Below are positions 23,756 to 34,849 of a stretch of 64,000 nt of DNA, in pieces. The position numbers and the translations under genes were made by a program. Under the pieces are notes generated by a model. That model did not search any database and had not been told where the DNA came from. It was given only the letters and a program-made list of their open reading frames with translations. Positions within the stretch are counted from its first letter, which is position 1. Each line of letters opens with the position of its first letter. The DNA is from Sciurus carolinensis (Eukaryota > Chordata > Mammalia > Rodentia > Sciuridae). Location: contig NC_062219.1 in assembly GCF_902686445.1 (NCBI RefSeq), positions 143,884,057 to 143,948,056 of the forward strand. The letters run 5' to 3'.

Positions 23756-23776
23756 TATCTATCTCTATCTCTATCT
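23709..23776. repeat. Compound (TC)n / (TATC)n microsatellite
   Basis: Pure CT dinucleotides for about 35 bases pass into ctat/ctctat units, suggesting a mutated dinucleotide that seeded a tetranucleotide. Confidence 0.95.
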
Positions 23777-24844
23777 CATTTCCAGAAACAGAATTTGTGA
23801 AGAGAGAAGATGGTTTGCACGTGACATTTGTAAATCCTTTCTGTTCTAAATTTCTCATTGATTTCAGAAAAGGAAACAAGAGGTCCATCTCAATGCAGAG
23901 ATGCCCTCACCACTGGGCACCTACTGTGTGCACAAACACGTGAGGGCCCACACGGGAACGTGGTACCGACGGCAAAGCAGGTGATTCACAGGTGTGCACA
24001 GGTGAGCTGGAGACTGCTCCTGCTTCCTCCTCCCTCTCTCCAGGGAGGCACAGCCCTGTCCCTGTGGACAGTCTGCAGGGTCTATGCAAGCAGAGAAATG
24101 AAACCTAAAGGGGGAATCCACGCAGGAAAGAAAGACATGTACCTTAGTTTTCTTTTTAATTCCACTGGTGGTGGTGAAAATTTATATCGAAAGGAGCAAA
24201 GGAGTACTTATTTAGTGACTTATAAAAGCACCATGTTGTGTCCCTTTTCATTAACAATAAGGCATGCCCTCTGTACCCAAGGGGACGATGGGTTCCCTGA
24301 GTCACCTTCATGCCTCCTGATTCTTCTCCAGCTCTCGGCACAGAGAGGAGCGCACTGGATCATCTGGGGAAGACCTGCCTGATACCAGCTGCTCTGCAGG
24401 GCAGGGAACGTGATGGGCAGGCCCCACGCTGGTTTGCCCATGCCTCCAGCTATTTGGGTACCATGTCCTCACCCAGTGTCAAGTGCTCTGTCTGGGTTTT
24501 TGGAATGAGGCTGTTGAAAGAAACTCTGATGTAATTCGGAATATGTTGGTGCTTAAATAATTTAGCCCTGATATCAAGGTTTAGGACTTGCCCAAAAAAG
24601 GGCCTAGGATTTGAAAATGATAAGGACATGCACTCAGGAACGAGTCGCCGAACTTTAAGAACTTGCTGTTGGCTCCCTTTGGCTTATATTTTAAATTAAG
24701 AGCTCAGTTTTGTTTTGCTTTTTTTCAGTTGGTTTGTTCACATGTAGAATTTCTCAAAAAAAAAAAATGTGGTTTTGGAAATATCACGTCTCTTTCAATG
24801 AAGCAAAGCTAACCACCTTGTGGGTTTTGGTGGTAGTTGTTGTT
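23777..24844. other. Unique sequence with a long but unsupported open frame
   Basis: A 174-codon plus-strand frame (23858-24382) is the longest one outside repeats. No domain, signal peptide or splice context is visible, and competing frames lie on the other strand, so I do not call a gene. Confidence 0.4.
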
Positions 24845-24935
24845 ATTGTGTTTATTCAGTAAGCACTTATTATCTGCCATACCAAGGACAAGGCATCGTG
24901 CTCAGAGTTGTGCAGTGTATGAAAAGATGAATCAG
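24845..24935 (-). mobile_element. L2 3' fragment, antisense
   Basis: 'tttattcagtaagcacttat' followed by 'tctgccataccaaggacaag' fits the antisense L2 3' end. Confidence 0.5.
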
Positions 24936-25518
24936 AGCGACCCGTACCTATTCAGAGAAAGAAAATGTGCCTAAAAGTTTTAGCAAAACTGTAGAAAATG
25001 ACAGCTTCCCCGGGAACAGAGAAATGTAGTTACTGAGGTTGGTAAAAGGGAGATATTGATTCCAGCTAGAAAAGGCTTTTGGAGTTGTTTTAACCTGAGA
25101 ATCTTGAATATTTCTATAGAGGGGGAAGGGGAGGAAGAGGGGCAAGAGGAGGAGAGAGGGGACAGGGGACGAGGGGTTGTGACAGCCAGGTGGGGAGATG
25201 AGCGGGAAGCAGGTTCCTACAGGAAGGTTCGTCTGGGATGTTTGTGAGGCAGGGGACCAGGCCCCTTTTGTTGGAGGAGAGGGGAGAAAAAAGACAACCA
25301 GTCGTTAGTTCCCCTGGACAGAACTGGAGCTCCCAGCCAGAAGTGGTGTGGCCAGACTCAGAGCCGTGTGCTCCTCATCTGCTGCAATGCTGTTGTGGTG
25401 ATGGCAGGTCATGGCATTGATCTGCTAATAAGGGAGTGGCCCTCATGGTCAAGTGCCACAGCATTGCTCTGATTATCTTCTTTATTCTGCACAACGGACT
25501 TGCAGGGTGGGCATCATA
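24936..25518. other. Unique sequence with a purine-rich stretch
   Basis: About 25115-25180 is G/A-rich (gaggaag-type units, no strict period). Nothing else was recognised. Confidence 0.4.
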
Positions 25519-26117
25519 CAGTGGATCCTCGTCTTCCCCGATTCCGCTTTTGCAAACTGCGCCTGCTCACTGGAATGTAGTATTCGTGAGGTCCCTTCAC
25601 GGTCATCTTGGGGCAAATGCAGAGCAGCAAAAACCCAACCTGAGGTGAAGCTCTGCTTCCTGTTTCATCTCTCACGCTGCAGACCTGTGTCCTTTCTGCA
25701 GTGTAACTAGTGGTGTATTATGGTTTTTGCACCTTGGTGCTCCTCATGGGTGATTTTGCTGTGCAGAGTGGCCCAGGTGGAGTGCTAGAGAGCCAGGCAG
25801 TGTTCCCAACTGCAGAGAAGCCATGATGTGCCTCGTGGACAGCAGACTGTGTTCTGCAAGCTTAATTCAGGTCCTGAGTTATAGTGCTGTGGGCCATGAC
25901 CGTCAGTTCAATTTTAACAAATCAACGATGTATATTAATAAGATGAATTTAAACAGAAACGCACATAAGACCCGGGTGTATATTGATGTGTTAAGATAGT
26001 TGTGCTTTCATAAGCATAACCCTGCATCTCCCCTGGTAGCGATGGCTCAGTATTCACTAATCCCGTGTTCACAGTGACTCTATAGAACAGAACCGCTGAA
26101 AATAATGAGAATCAACT
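25519..26117 (+). mobile_element. Tigger-type DNA transposon fossil
   Basis: A roughly 600-base internally deleted copy of a TcMar-Tigger element. The left end 'cagtggatcctcgtctt' and the complement of the right end ('gttgattctcattattt') form diverged terminal inverted repeats next to TA. Codons at 25871-25945 still resemble the N-terminal CENP-B-like helix-turn-helix of Tigger transposase (SYSAVG, then NKSTMYI). The catalytic region is gone and the frame is broken. Confidence 0.8.
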
Positions 26118-26479
26118 AGCATTTTCCTTTTCAAAGAGAAGTAAATTATCCTGGGGCTACGTGGCTAGCGTGAGTCAAATCTGTATTATGCCGTCACATA
26201 ATGGCATATCTTTGTAAAGATGAGATCAAAGACTTCGGCTTGGGGGTGGCAGTGAGGAGCGGAGGGGAGGAGTCAAATGGTTTACAGAGTGGAATCAGTA
26301 GGGCAGCGCTGCTGTGTGCCCGTGGAAGGCAGCAGGGAGAAGATCGGGGTTCAGGAGGGCCCTGAGGTTGGGTGGAGGTGCAGACTCTTGGCAACTTGAG
26401 GATCAGGGCTGCAGGGAGGGTCATCGGTGGGGACAGCAGGGACTGAGGACAGGGGCTTGAGAGAAAAATTACCAGGCTT
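26118..26479. other. Unique sequence
   Basis: No element recognised. The minus frame 26194-26493 is Pro/Ser/Leu-rich without a motif. Confidence 0.4.
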
Positions 26480-26660
26480 TGCTTTCTGAGCACTTACTGT
26501 ATTCTGGTGCTGTCGGGAAGCTCCTACTAAATGATCTCGCTCGCTGTATCCTCAGAGTAACCCTACAAGGCAGGGATTCTTATTCCCATTTCACAGAGCA
26601 GGAGAGTGAGGCTCAGAGAAGTCCAATAACCTGCCCAGAACATGCTGCTCATCAACCAGA
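26480..26660 (+). mobile_element. MIR SINE
   Basis: 'ctgagcacttactgtattc', 'tcctcagagtaaccctac', 'ttcccatttcacagagcagg' and 'gtgaggctcagagaagtcc' follow the MIR consensus closely for its age. Confidence 0.85.
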
Positions 26661-28554
26661 GAAGAGGGGGTGCGCACCCAGGTACAGGGGCCAGCACAAG
26701 ACACGGAGATTCATGTCTTGGAGGAAGAAAAGCGTTGGTGATGGCCTCTCTTGCTCCCTAATTTCCTGTTTTCAATTCTGCTTTTTCAACACTTGCCTAA
26801 CACCACGTATTTTTCTACCTGTGTGTTTTTGTTGAAATTCTTCACTGCCAGAGGAATGTTGTTCTCCTAGCCTTTGGGTTTCCTGTTGTTCTCCTTTTTT
26901 GATGTCACAAAGGGGCGGTCGAAATGCCTAGTAGCTGCAGAAATTGTGCATGTTAGGTGATGTTTTATTATGTTGTGTTGCTTAATAAAGAAAAGTTTGA
27001 ATGTCGCGGCATTTCCTAGAAGGTAATACATGTTCCTGAGAAGAACTGCTCTTTCGAACACTCTTGCATTTCACATTCCTAGAGCTACAGGGGATTTACA
27101 GATGCGCTCATTATCAGAGGAGAGTCACGGTTATGCTATTTATCTGTTAAATTTCCATAGCCTGGCATAAAAGGACATGGTCTTCGTTTTGGATTTCATC
27201 TCAGATATCAGTGATCTCTGAATATTTTTTAAAAATTATGAAGCAGTCCCTCTTCAAATTGCCCCAGTAGGTAGCGCTCGCTGAGATTTATTTGTCTGTG
27301 TTCCTGAGATATTAAGAGATTAAATATCCCCTGACCAGTTATTCCCGCAGCACTCCTAGTAGTACTGCACCGTAGATGAAATGGCTTCCAAGTAGTACAG
27401 AGGGTGTTTCATCTAAAAAGGCTCAGATCTGTTTATTATATTCAAAATCATGTTAATAATACATAACAAAGGGAAAGAACTCTGATCAGACATGTGGACT
27501 TCTTCCTGCTTTCTAAGCTGCCCCTCCACGATGTCCTAGAAGGCCAGCTTCCTCCTGGCCACAGGGCAGTGTCCGCCCCAGAGCCAGGACACTCAACTCC
27601 ATCAAAACGCCTCTGCCCACAGAGTTCAATGCCTGAGTTGCAAGAAGAGCAGTAAGCTGCAGTCTCTGAAGGCAAACGGAAGGGAGTTCACCTAAAGGGA
27701 GTCTCTGTTCTTTGAAATAACCAAAGTCCTAAACCCATCATTTATAAATTAAAGGGAGAGAAAGTTTGCCATGGAGTTGGCAGCTGAGCTCTGTACTCAG
27801 CGAACTGTAACTCCTGGGTGGATGAATTCTGCATCTGTGTAAGGATCTGGTGGTCAGAACAGGGACGCTGAGACCTTCCTCTTCTCCTAAGACTGCCATA
27901 GCCTAAAAGCAAATGGGGACCAGTGAAAGCATGTTCCATTCAAAGAGCACTGGAAACCATCTTTCAAATATCCTGGGCAGTGTGTTTGCCAAACCCAAGG
28001 GAAATTCACTCCATGTGTTTCTGATTCATTCAGAGTTTAATCATCAAAATATTGCCTTGCAAGGACTGGTTATGTCCAAGAAACCCTTTATGAGCCAGTT
28101 GAAAACATGGTCTTGAAAACAGGAAGTTCTGTTTTGTCAAGAGCTTGCAGATGCCCAAGCAGAGGCCCTGGATTGGGTTGTGGGTGCAGAAGCCCTGGAG
28201 ACTGAGCTTTCCAAACCTGGCAGGACCGACTGTCTAATCCCTTTAGAGAATCGGGGCTGTGTGTCTGCCTTTACTCTCTAGAAGTATAGAGATTCCTCAG
28301 GCCAAAAGAAATCACCTGAGGGCAAGAGGACCCCTGGCTTCCCTGATCTCCACCCAGACTCACGCCCTTTCATGTCATTTTATGTCCCCCGTGCCACCTC
28401 CCTATGTGAAAACTCAGGAGAAAACTCCTCCATTGAAGTCATAATGTTAGCATCACAGCCTTTAAAAACCTAGGTAGAATTTCATAAATGGGCTTGGAAA
28501 CAGCACTTTCATTGGGTCCACGAATTCCAGGAGAAAGGGGAAAAAATCTTTTTA
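26661..28554. other. Unique sequence, no gene seen
   Basis: About 1.9 kb with no recognised repeat or exon. Short frames at 27448-27675 and 27742-27939 (minus) show no motif. Confidence 0.45.
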
Positions 28555-28795
28555 TTTTGAAATTAAAAAAAAAATCATGATAAAATATACACAACAAAAG
28601 TTAGCCTCTTAGTCCTGTCGAAGCGTGCAGGCCAGTGACATTTACTGCATTCGCACGGTTGTGTGGCCAGCACCGCCGTCCATCTCCGGCACTCTTGCAT
28701 CTTGCAGAACTGAAACGCTGCGCCCTCTAAACAAGAACTGCCCGCTGTCCTGCCTCCCAGGCCTGGCTGCCACCATTCTCCTTGCTGTTTGAGTT
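28555..28795 (-). mobile_element. Old L1 3' UTR fragment, antisense
   Basis: 'atgataaaatatacacaaca', 'ggccagtgacatttactgca', 'cgccgtccatctccggcac' and 'actgaaacgctgcgccctc' follow in order the antisense of the L1M 3' UTR. Several CpGs are retained at sites where older copies usually show CA/TG. Confidence 0.75.
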
Positions 28796-29069
28796 GAAGA
28801 GTAGCTACAGTCACCTGGTGGTACAAGCTGATTCTGTCACTAAAATGCAAAAGGACTTCCGGAGCGTGGAGGCTTGCGTGAGAACGTGGGCATGTGACGG
28901 GAAAACGTCTTCCGTGGGGATTGTGCAATGGACACAGATGACCACTCTGACCCTCGGGCAGATCAGGAGACACGAGTTCAGTGAAGGTGTTTCACCAGGG
29001 GTTCTGCTGCTGTCCTGCTTTTCAATGATCTGATAGTACAAATAAAACTATAACGGACCTTCTTAAAAA
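28796..29069. other. Unique sequence
   Basis: No element recognised. Confidence 0.4.
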
Positions 29070-29079
29070 AATGGTTCTC

Positions 29080-29177
29080 GGGCTGGGGATATAGCTCAGT
29101 CGGTAGGGTGCTTGCCTCGCAAGCCCAAGGCCTTGGGTTCAAATCCCCAGCACCGCGGGAAAAAAAAAAAAAAAAAT
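29080..29177 (+). mobile_element. Young ID SINE with intact Pol III A and B boxes
   Basis: The tRNA-like head carries a perfect A-box (tagctcagtcgg, 29092-29103) and a perfect B-box (ggttcaaatcc), followed by 'ccagcaccgcggg' and a pure A tail. The duplication 'aatggttctc' at 29070-29079 and 29178-29187 is perfect. It resembles a tRNA gene in its boxes but lacks a cloverleaf and has a poly(A) tail, so it is a SINE. Confidence 0.95.
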
Positions 29178-29187
29178 AATGGTTCTC

Positions 29188-29402
29188 AAGTTTCCCCCAG
29201 GCTCCTGGAGATCTTGTTGGTATGAAGATTCTGTCTGAGGACGTCTGGGTGGGACTTGAGGTTTTGCATCTCTAATAACGCTCCAGGTGATGCTTATGCA
29301 GCTGGTCCACAGGCCACATTTCAAAAAATAAGGTTCTAGAACAGTGGTTCATGATGTGGAAGTCCTTAAAAAAAATTCTAAATCAAGTGTTCTGGGCATA
29401 GT
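29188..29402. other. Unique sequence
   Basis: No gene recognised between two SINE clusters. Confidence 0.35.
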
Positions 29403-29515
29403 TGTTGTTTTTTTTTTTTTGATACTGGGACTTGAACCCAGGAATTCTTATCCCTGGCCCTTTTTATTTATTTATTTTTTTAAATTTGAGACAGGCTCTC
29501 ACTAAGCAGGCAACT
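29403..29515 (-). mobile_element. Truncated composite SINE, antisense
   Basis: A T-run, 'gatactgggacttgaaccca', 'ttgagacaggctctcacta' and an abrupt end at 29515 beside a second, complete copy. Confidence 0.75.
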
Positions 29516-29519
29516 TTTT

Positions 29520-29760
29520 TGTTGTTCTCGTTGTTTGTTTGGTTTGGTTTGGTTTTGCTTTTTGGTACCAGAGATTGGACTTGGGGCACTTAACCGCTGA
29601 GCCACATCCCCAGCCCTGTCTATATTTTATTTAGAGAAAGGGTCTCACTGAGTTGCTTAGGGTCTCACTAAGTTGCTGAGGCTGGCCTGGAGCTTGCAAT
29701 ACTCCTGCTTCAGCCTCCCAAGTTGCTGGGATTATAGGTCTGCGCCACCATGCCTGGTTT
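29520..29760 (-). mobile_element. Composite B1/ID SINE, antisense
   Basis: 'ttaaccgctgagccacatcc', 'gggtctcactgagttgctt', 'cttcagcctcccaagttgc' and 'gctgggattataggtctg'. It abuts the truncated copy on its left and probably landed in or near that copy's sequence. Confidence 0.92.
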
Positions 29761-31146
29761 AGACATAAGTAATTTCTTTTAAGTACCCCTAGTTATCCTG
29801 ATGCAGAACTAGCGCTAAGAACCTCTGACCTGGAGAAATAGTTAATATTTCTAGGATGCTTCTCTCAAAATCAAATACCTCATCTGAATTTTTTGGTGAG
29901 TATTAGATTGCAGTGAATTCATACTTGGCTTTTCTAACAAGAGCCTTAAGTGACTATTTCTATGTTGCTGATAAAACGAAGAGCCAAATGCTTTAGATTC
30001 CAGATGTGCTGACTGCAGAGTTGACATTCAACTACAATAATCTAGCAACCTCTCTGCAGTCTCACCCCTACAGAAGCTTCCCTGTGTGCTCATGTGGGCG
30101 AACTATAGTCCTCATTATAGGTACAACCAATGGTGATCCTCAAAAAAAAAAAAAAATGTTTAATATGCTGAAATACTTCTACATGTATTTGAGAACTCGG
30201 AATCCTGCACCAAAGAACATCAAAAAATTTGCCTGAAAAAATGTTAAGAACAGATGTTACAATCCACTTGTCTCTATCATAAAATAAACGTGATTCTGTT
30301 TATGCTTGCGTACTGATGGATCTTCTTGGAGGAGTTTGCCCTCAAGATGCAGAATGTGCTATGGGTGGTTGGTGTGATTAAATATTTTGCACTTAAACAT
30401 TAGCAATGCCTGCCAGATCCAGTTATATCAGTTTTAGCTCAATTGAGACTCAACTTCTCTTTCACACAGTAATTAGCCAACAGTAGCAGTGTTTCCTTAG
30501 TTATCATTCTAATTTCTGTTAATAAAACTATGGCAACATAGAAAAGGCTGAGTCTCTGTTGTGCAGATGGATGCAGACCCCCTTTATCAAATAACTATAT
30601 CTAGTTATTTAAATTTCAGACCCAAAATAAGGGGACCTTTAGTGCACAGTACTTTTTTAGAACTTAAACTGCCCCAAACCATTTTTTAACCTCTACTACC
30701 TTCACTGTTTATTTTTTGGCCAGTAATATTGTGGTGGTGAGCTTTGAAGAATTCGGGAATTTTGATACCCTGCCTGCATTTTTTTAGTTTATTCTCTGGA
30801 TGGTTCCAAAGACTGATAAGAACACACGTTGAATTCACCAGCGTCTTCCTGAGTTGACACTGTCCAGTAATGATCCCTGCTAGAGCAGACACGACCAGGG
30901 CAGTCACAAGGAGATGTTTTTGCTCTCTGCTGCAATACAGCGTTTTGCAACCTGTGCGCTCTGACTCAGCCCTCTGACTTAACTTATCCACTCAGTACCA
31001 GGAGTGAGCAGCACAAACCAGCCAAGTCTGGAGGAAATAATTTTGGATCCTTCTTGTGTATTTCTTGTCTGATTCTACCCAACCCTGGCACCAGGAGCTA
31101 GAGCTCCTCTCTTGGTTCTTTTGCCCCTCAGACTTATCTTCATTCT
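29761..31146. other. Unique sequence, no gene supported
   Basis: The 101-codon minus frame (30686-30991) and 76-codon plus frame (30006-30236, partly poly-Lys from an A run) have no recognised motif. Confidence 0.4.
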
Positions 31147-31460
31147 CAGTTAGCCTTGGAGGATTGGTTCCAGGAACCCCCACAGACACCAAAATCCAGA
31201 GATGCTCATTCCTATAAAATGGCTTAGTACTTTTGTAGAACCTCTGCGTATCTTCCTATATACTGTAAATCATCTCTTGATTACTTATAATTCCTTATAC
31301 AATGCAAATTGCTATGGGAAATAGTTGTTCTTCCTGTATCATTTAGGGAATAATTGCCAAAGGGAAAAAAAATTGTACACGTTCAATACTGATGTGTTTT
31401 TTTATATCCCCAAACATGTTCAGTCTGTGGTTGGTTGACTCCATGGATTGAATAGTTGTG
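31147..31460 (+). mobile_element. MER2-like Tigger-derived DNA element
   Basis: 'ggattggttccaggaaccc', 'accaaaatccagagatgctc', 'gtaaatcatctcttgattac' and 'ctgtggttggttgactcc' follow the order of a non-autonomous Tigger-derived element with palindromic ends. The family name is from memory. Diverged and non-coding. Confidence 0.7.
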
Positions 31461-31810
31461 TTGTTTTAAAAATCTCTATTTGAAAAATGCACCTTTTAAA
31501 TTTTGCTTCCCTGAAATACTGGAAACTGACTAATATAACTCAGTTCCCTCAAGGGATATTTTCGTATAGACCCAGTTTTTCATTTTTAAGAAAGGAAAAA
31601 AATAGCTGATAAAGAATTTTGAAGTGATGGCTAATAAGCTCATACCTGTCAGTTTGCTTAGACAGGACAATTTTCTTCTGGAAGCAAGAGTGAGCTGCAT
31701 TTGGATTCCATCTAAAGGAGCAACACCTGAGATCCCATCTATGGTAATCCCTGGGATATAACCTTTAATTTTCATAGTCAGAAATGGTTTTCAGCTTTTG
31801 GTTACATATC
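31461..31810. other. Unique sequence
   Basis: No gene or repeat recognised. Confidence 0.35.
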
Positions 31811-31905
31811 AGATTTTTTTTTTTTTTCCTGTGCTGGGGTTGGAACTCAAGGCCACCCACCTGCTAGGCCAGTGATCTTTGGCAGAGCTACAACCTGGTC
31901 CAGAT
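31811..31905 (-). mobile_element. Diverged ID SINE, antisense
   Basis: T-run, 'gtgctggggttggaactca', 'acctgctaggccagtgatc', 'cagagctacaacctggtcc'. This is the antisense ID order with many changes. Confidence 0.65.
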
Positions 31906-32202
31906 CAGATGTTTTAAGCGGCTGTGTTTTCATTGAGGAAGCAGACCAACACAAGAAAGTAGAAAGTTGATATAAACATTGAAAACAAACAATAATAAAG
32001 GACAGGCAGCTGCAGAACCAGGCAGAAACAATACCAGGAACCAAGGCAAGAAGATGGGGAGGAGAGAAGAAATAGCAACCAGATGGTCATCTCCAGAGCC
32101 TAAAACACAAGGCCCCTGAGATGGTCAGGAATATCCAAGGGTGCTCGAAGGGCAGGCAAATTCCAAAAACCTAAAAATGATGCTGTAGAGAAAAAAGCAT
32201 GG
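31906..32202. other. Unique sequence
   Basis: A-rich DNA. No element recognised. Confidence 0.35.
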
Positions 32203-32282
32203 TCTGGGGTGGAGTTCAGAATGGAGTGTTGCCCAGCATGCAGGAGGCCCTGGTCTGACCCCCAACACCACAACAGAAAAGA
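32203..32282 (+). mobile_element. Diverged ID SINE leading into GGAA repeat
   Basis: 'tctggggtggagttcagaat', 'gcccagcatgcaggaggccc', 'ctgacccccaacaccac', then an A-rich tail that passes into the purine microsatellite. Confidence 0.75.
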
Positions 32283-32397
32283 AGAGCAAAAAAAGGAAAG
32301 AAAGGAGGGAGAAAGGAAGGGAGGGAGGGAGGGAGGAAGGAAGGAAGGAAGGAAGGAAGGAAGGAAGGAAGAAAGGAAGGAAGGAAGGAAGGAAGGA
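32283..32397. repeat. (GGAA)n microsatellite in an ID tail
   Basis: About 110 bases of ggaa/ggga units follow directly on the ID tail. The open frames across it are repeat artefacts. Confidence 0.93.
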
Positions 32398-32947
32398 TCC
32401 CCAAATCAATTCTAAAACAGCAGCAGTAAAACAAACCTAAGCGACTGAGACCAGCTCTTCCAGTAGGTTCTCACTTGAATGTCCCGGAAGCAAGTCTCAG
32501 AACGCCGATTACAGGGTTCATCCCGCTCCATTGACTCAAAATCTCTAGACATCAGACACTGCAATCGGAACTTTCATAACATAATCCCCAGGAAATTCAG
32601 TCGCACACTAAGATCTGAGAACCACTGAACTATCCCAACCCAAAGCCTCTCTTGTGCTCCCTTGGAACAATTCTGGGAGTGGATGTTCTGTGGCTGTCCT
32701 GTCCAACTGCCACCAGCCAGCCCTGTGCGGCCAACGAGCAGTTGAAGTGTGCCCAGCACAAAGTGTGATGGGTAGTGCTGAACCTGCCCTGGATCTTGAC
32801 GACTTAACCTGAAAGAAGTAGACACAAAACTTCCATGAGAAATTTTTTATATTACTTATGTGTAGAAATAATATTTTGTATGTGGTAGGTTAAGTAAAAA
32901 TATTCTTTAAAAATTCATTTCACCAGTTACTTTTTTTAATGGACACA
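32398..32947. other. Unique sequence
   Basis: No gene or clear element was recognised. Confidence 0.35.
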
Positions 32948-33040
32948 TACCTTTATTTTACTTATTTATCTTTTGTTTAATGTGGTACCGAGGCTTAAAC
33001 CCAGGCAACTGCTCAACCACTAAGCCACCAGCCCAGCCCC
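32948..33040 (-). mobile_element. ID SINE, antisense
   Basis: 'acctttattttacttattta' (tail), 'gtggtaccgaggcttaaacc' and 'ctcaaccactaagccacca' follow the antisense ID order. Confidence 0.78.
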
Positions 33041-33084
33041 TCTTCTTACTTTTTTAATATGGCTACCAGGATATCTTTCTTTTC

Positions 33085-33156
33085 CGTTTTTTTTTTTTTT
33101 GTTAATCTTTTGCAGCCCTGGGGGCCCAACAAACTGAGCTACACCCCCAGCCCTAG
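33085..33156 (-). mobile_element. Truncated ID SINE, antisense
   Basis: T-run followed by 'cagccctgggggcccaacaa' and 'ctgagctacacccccagcc'. Only the head side is clear. Confidence 0.6.
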
Positions 33157-33711
33157 AATACTTGACATTACATTTGTGGTTTCTTCTATATTTCTGTCAC
33201 ACGGTCTGGAGCCTGCGGGTAAAACCACTGTGTTCTACCAGGGCGACCATGGAAGAAAGAACTTTCCATACTGATTTAGAACTTTGCTTTTGTATTCAGA
33301 ATTTTGGTTTAAAATTAACTTCATTTTTAAGCCCTAAATCTTGCATTTCTTTATACTTTAGTAGATATCCTCTGCACAAAGGTTCAGTCCATAGAGATTT
33401 AGGAATGAAAGAGCTTCCCAAGCCTACTCCAAAGGAAATGTTTCCTAAGTTAAGTAGATTACTGCTCTGCAAATCATTTAGCTATGTTTTCTCCAGAAAT
33501 TAGATGAGGGAAATAAAATGCTAGATAATGCCCTATATTTCTTGATATCTAACAAACAGATTATCCTAAGCACATACACCTTAATCAAATATTCATTAGT
33601 ATTATGTGGGTGACAGTAGGACCCGGATAAATTTTGAAGTTTCAGCTTCAGTTAACTTCTCTGAATTTACCAGAAGCATGCAACTTGTTCAGATTGGAAC
33701 CATTTTTCATC
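33157..33711. other. Unique sequence
   Basis: A 113-codon frame (33162-33503) lies in a moderately AT-rich stretch and has no motif or splice context. Not called. Confidence 0.35.
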
Positions 33712-33805
33712 CTTTCCATTAATAAATATCTGGAGTACAAAATCCCAGGCGAGGTGCAGAGGGGACAGTAGTGAATTAGACAGAGTACCTGCTTTCTCAG
33801 GACTT
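33712..33805 (-). mobile_element. L2 3' fragment, antisense
   Basis: 'taataaatatctggagtac', 'gaggtgcagaggggacagt' and 'tgctttctcaggacttacag' suit the antisense L2 3' end. Confidence 0.5.
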
Positions 33806-34084
33806 ACAGAGAATCCAAACCAGCAATTACAATACACCACAAGGACTTGTGTAAGGGGCTAACAAAACCAGTCGCAGAGGCACCTGATGAACACTTGCTG
33901 AAACACAGCGCTAACTTAAGATCCGCAGGAGGTGGAAGGGGTATGTGCAGAAACAGGGTCAGAGACAGGAGAGTGCAAGTCGTGAATCCCATTCCCTTTG
34001 ACTTTCATATCAGGTGCAGGGAGAGGGGAAGAGAAATAGGTTAGATAAGCCCACAAGGTGAACAGAAGCCTGGGCAAAAGTCCA

Positions 34085-34355
34085 CATATGGTGTCTGATT
34101 CCATCTCTATGAAATGTCCAAAAAGGTGAATCTAGAGAGGGACATGGACTTGTGGTTGCCTAGGAAGGGGTGATGGTAAATTGCCACCAGGTTTCTTTTT
34201 AGGACAGTAGACCTGTTCTAGAATTAGATTATGGTGATGGAGACTCTGTGGTAGATGTACTGAAACTCTGTAACTATATTAAAACTCATGGAATCACTGG
34301 GATTCTTACAGTTTGAAAACTATGTCCTAATAAAGCTGCTAAAATTAAAAAGCAT
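34085..34355 (+). mobile_element. Old L1 3' UTR fragment
   Basis: 'ccatctctatgaaatgtcca', 'ggacttgtggttgcctagg', 'ctagaattagattatggtg' and 'actctgtaactatattaaa' follow the sense L1M 3' end in order. Confidence 0.85.
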
Positions 34356-34499
34356 CTCATGAACCTAGCTGAGGCGTTTTCATGCTAGCCACTGAGGCAG
34401 GAGGGCACACATCTCTGCATGTGCTTTTTAGAAAAAGCTCCTGCCATGTTATGCACCCCCCCTGCCCGTGTGGACAAGAGTGAGTCCAGATGAACAAAA

Positions 34500-34625
34500 C
34501 TGACCTCCATTGAGCGCCTGCTGTATAACAAGCACTTTGCAGAGGTCTTTACCCATACCCACATCATCTCATTTAAACTTCACAATGACCTCCTGATACC
34601 TTTCTTCTTCTGGATGGCTTATTGC
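34500..34625 (+). mobile_element. MIR SINE fragment
   Basis: 'cattgagcgcctgctgtata', 'acatcatctcatttaaactt' and 'cacaatgacctcctga' match the MIR 5' and core part. Confidence 0.7.
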
Positions 34626-34849
34626 TGTCGCAGAGGGGGCGAACCCATTGGATCTGAAATAGGAACAGCTATGGCTTTCCCCATGGGGGTGAGGGCTCTG
34701 AGAGGTGGCAGAACCAGCAGAATTTAGGGGGTATGTGATCTAAAGCCCCACCCTCTCCGCTGCACCCTGGTGCTCTGAGGTGGATGAGTGGAAGTGCCCA
34801 GCGTGAGGACCGGCCATGTGGTGGACCGACCAGAGGTGACGCTCACACA
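34626..34849. other. Unique sequence
   Basis: No element recognised. Confidence 0.3.

Noticed and set aside
29080..29177. tRNA gene
   Set aside because: The A and B boxes are perfect, but there is no acceptor stem pairing, and there is a poly(A) tail with a target-site duplication. It is an ID SINE.
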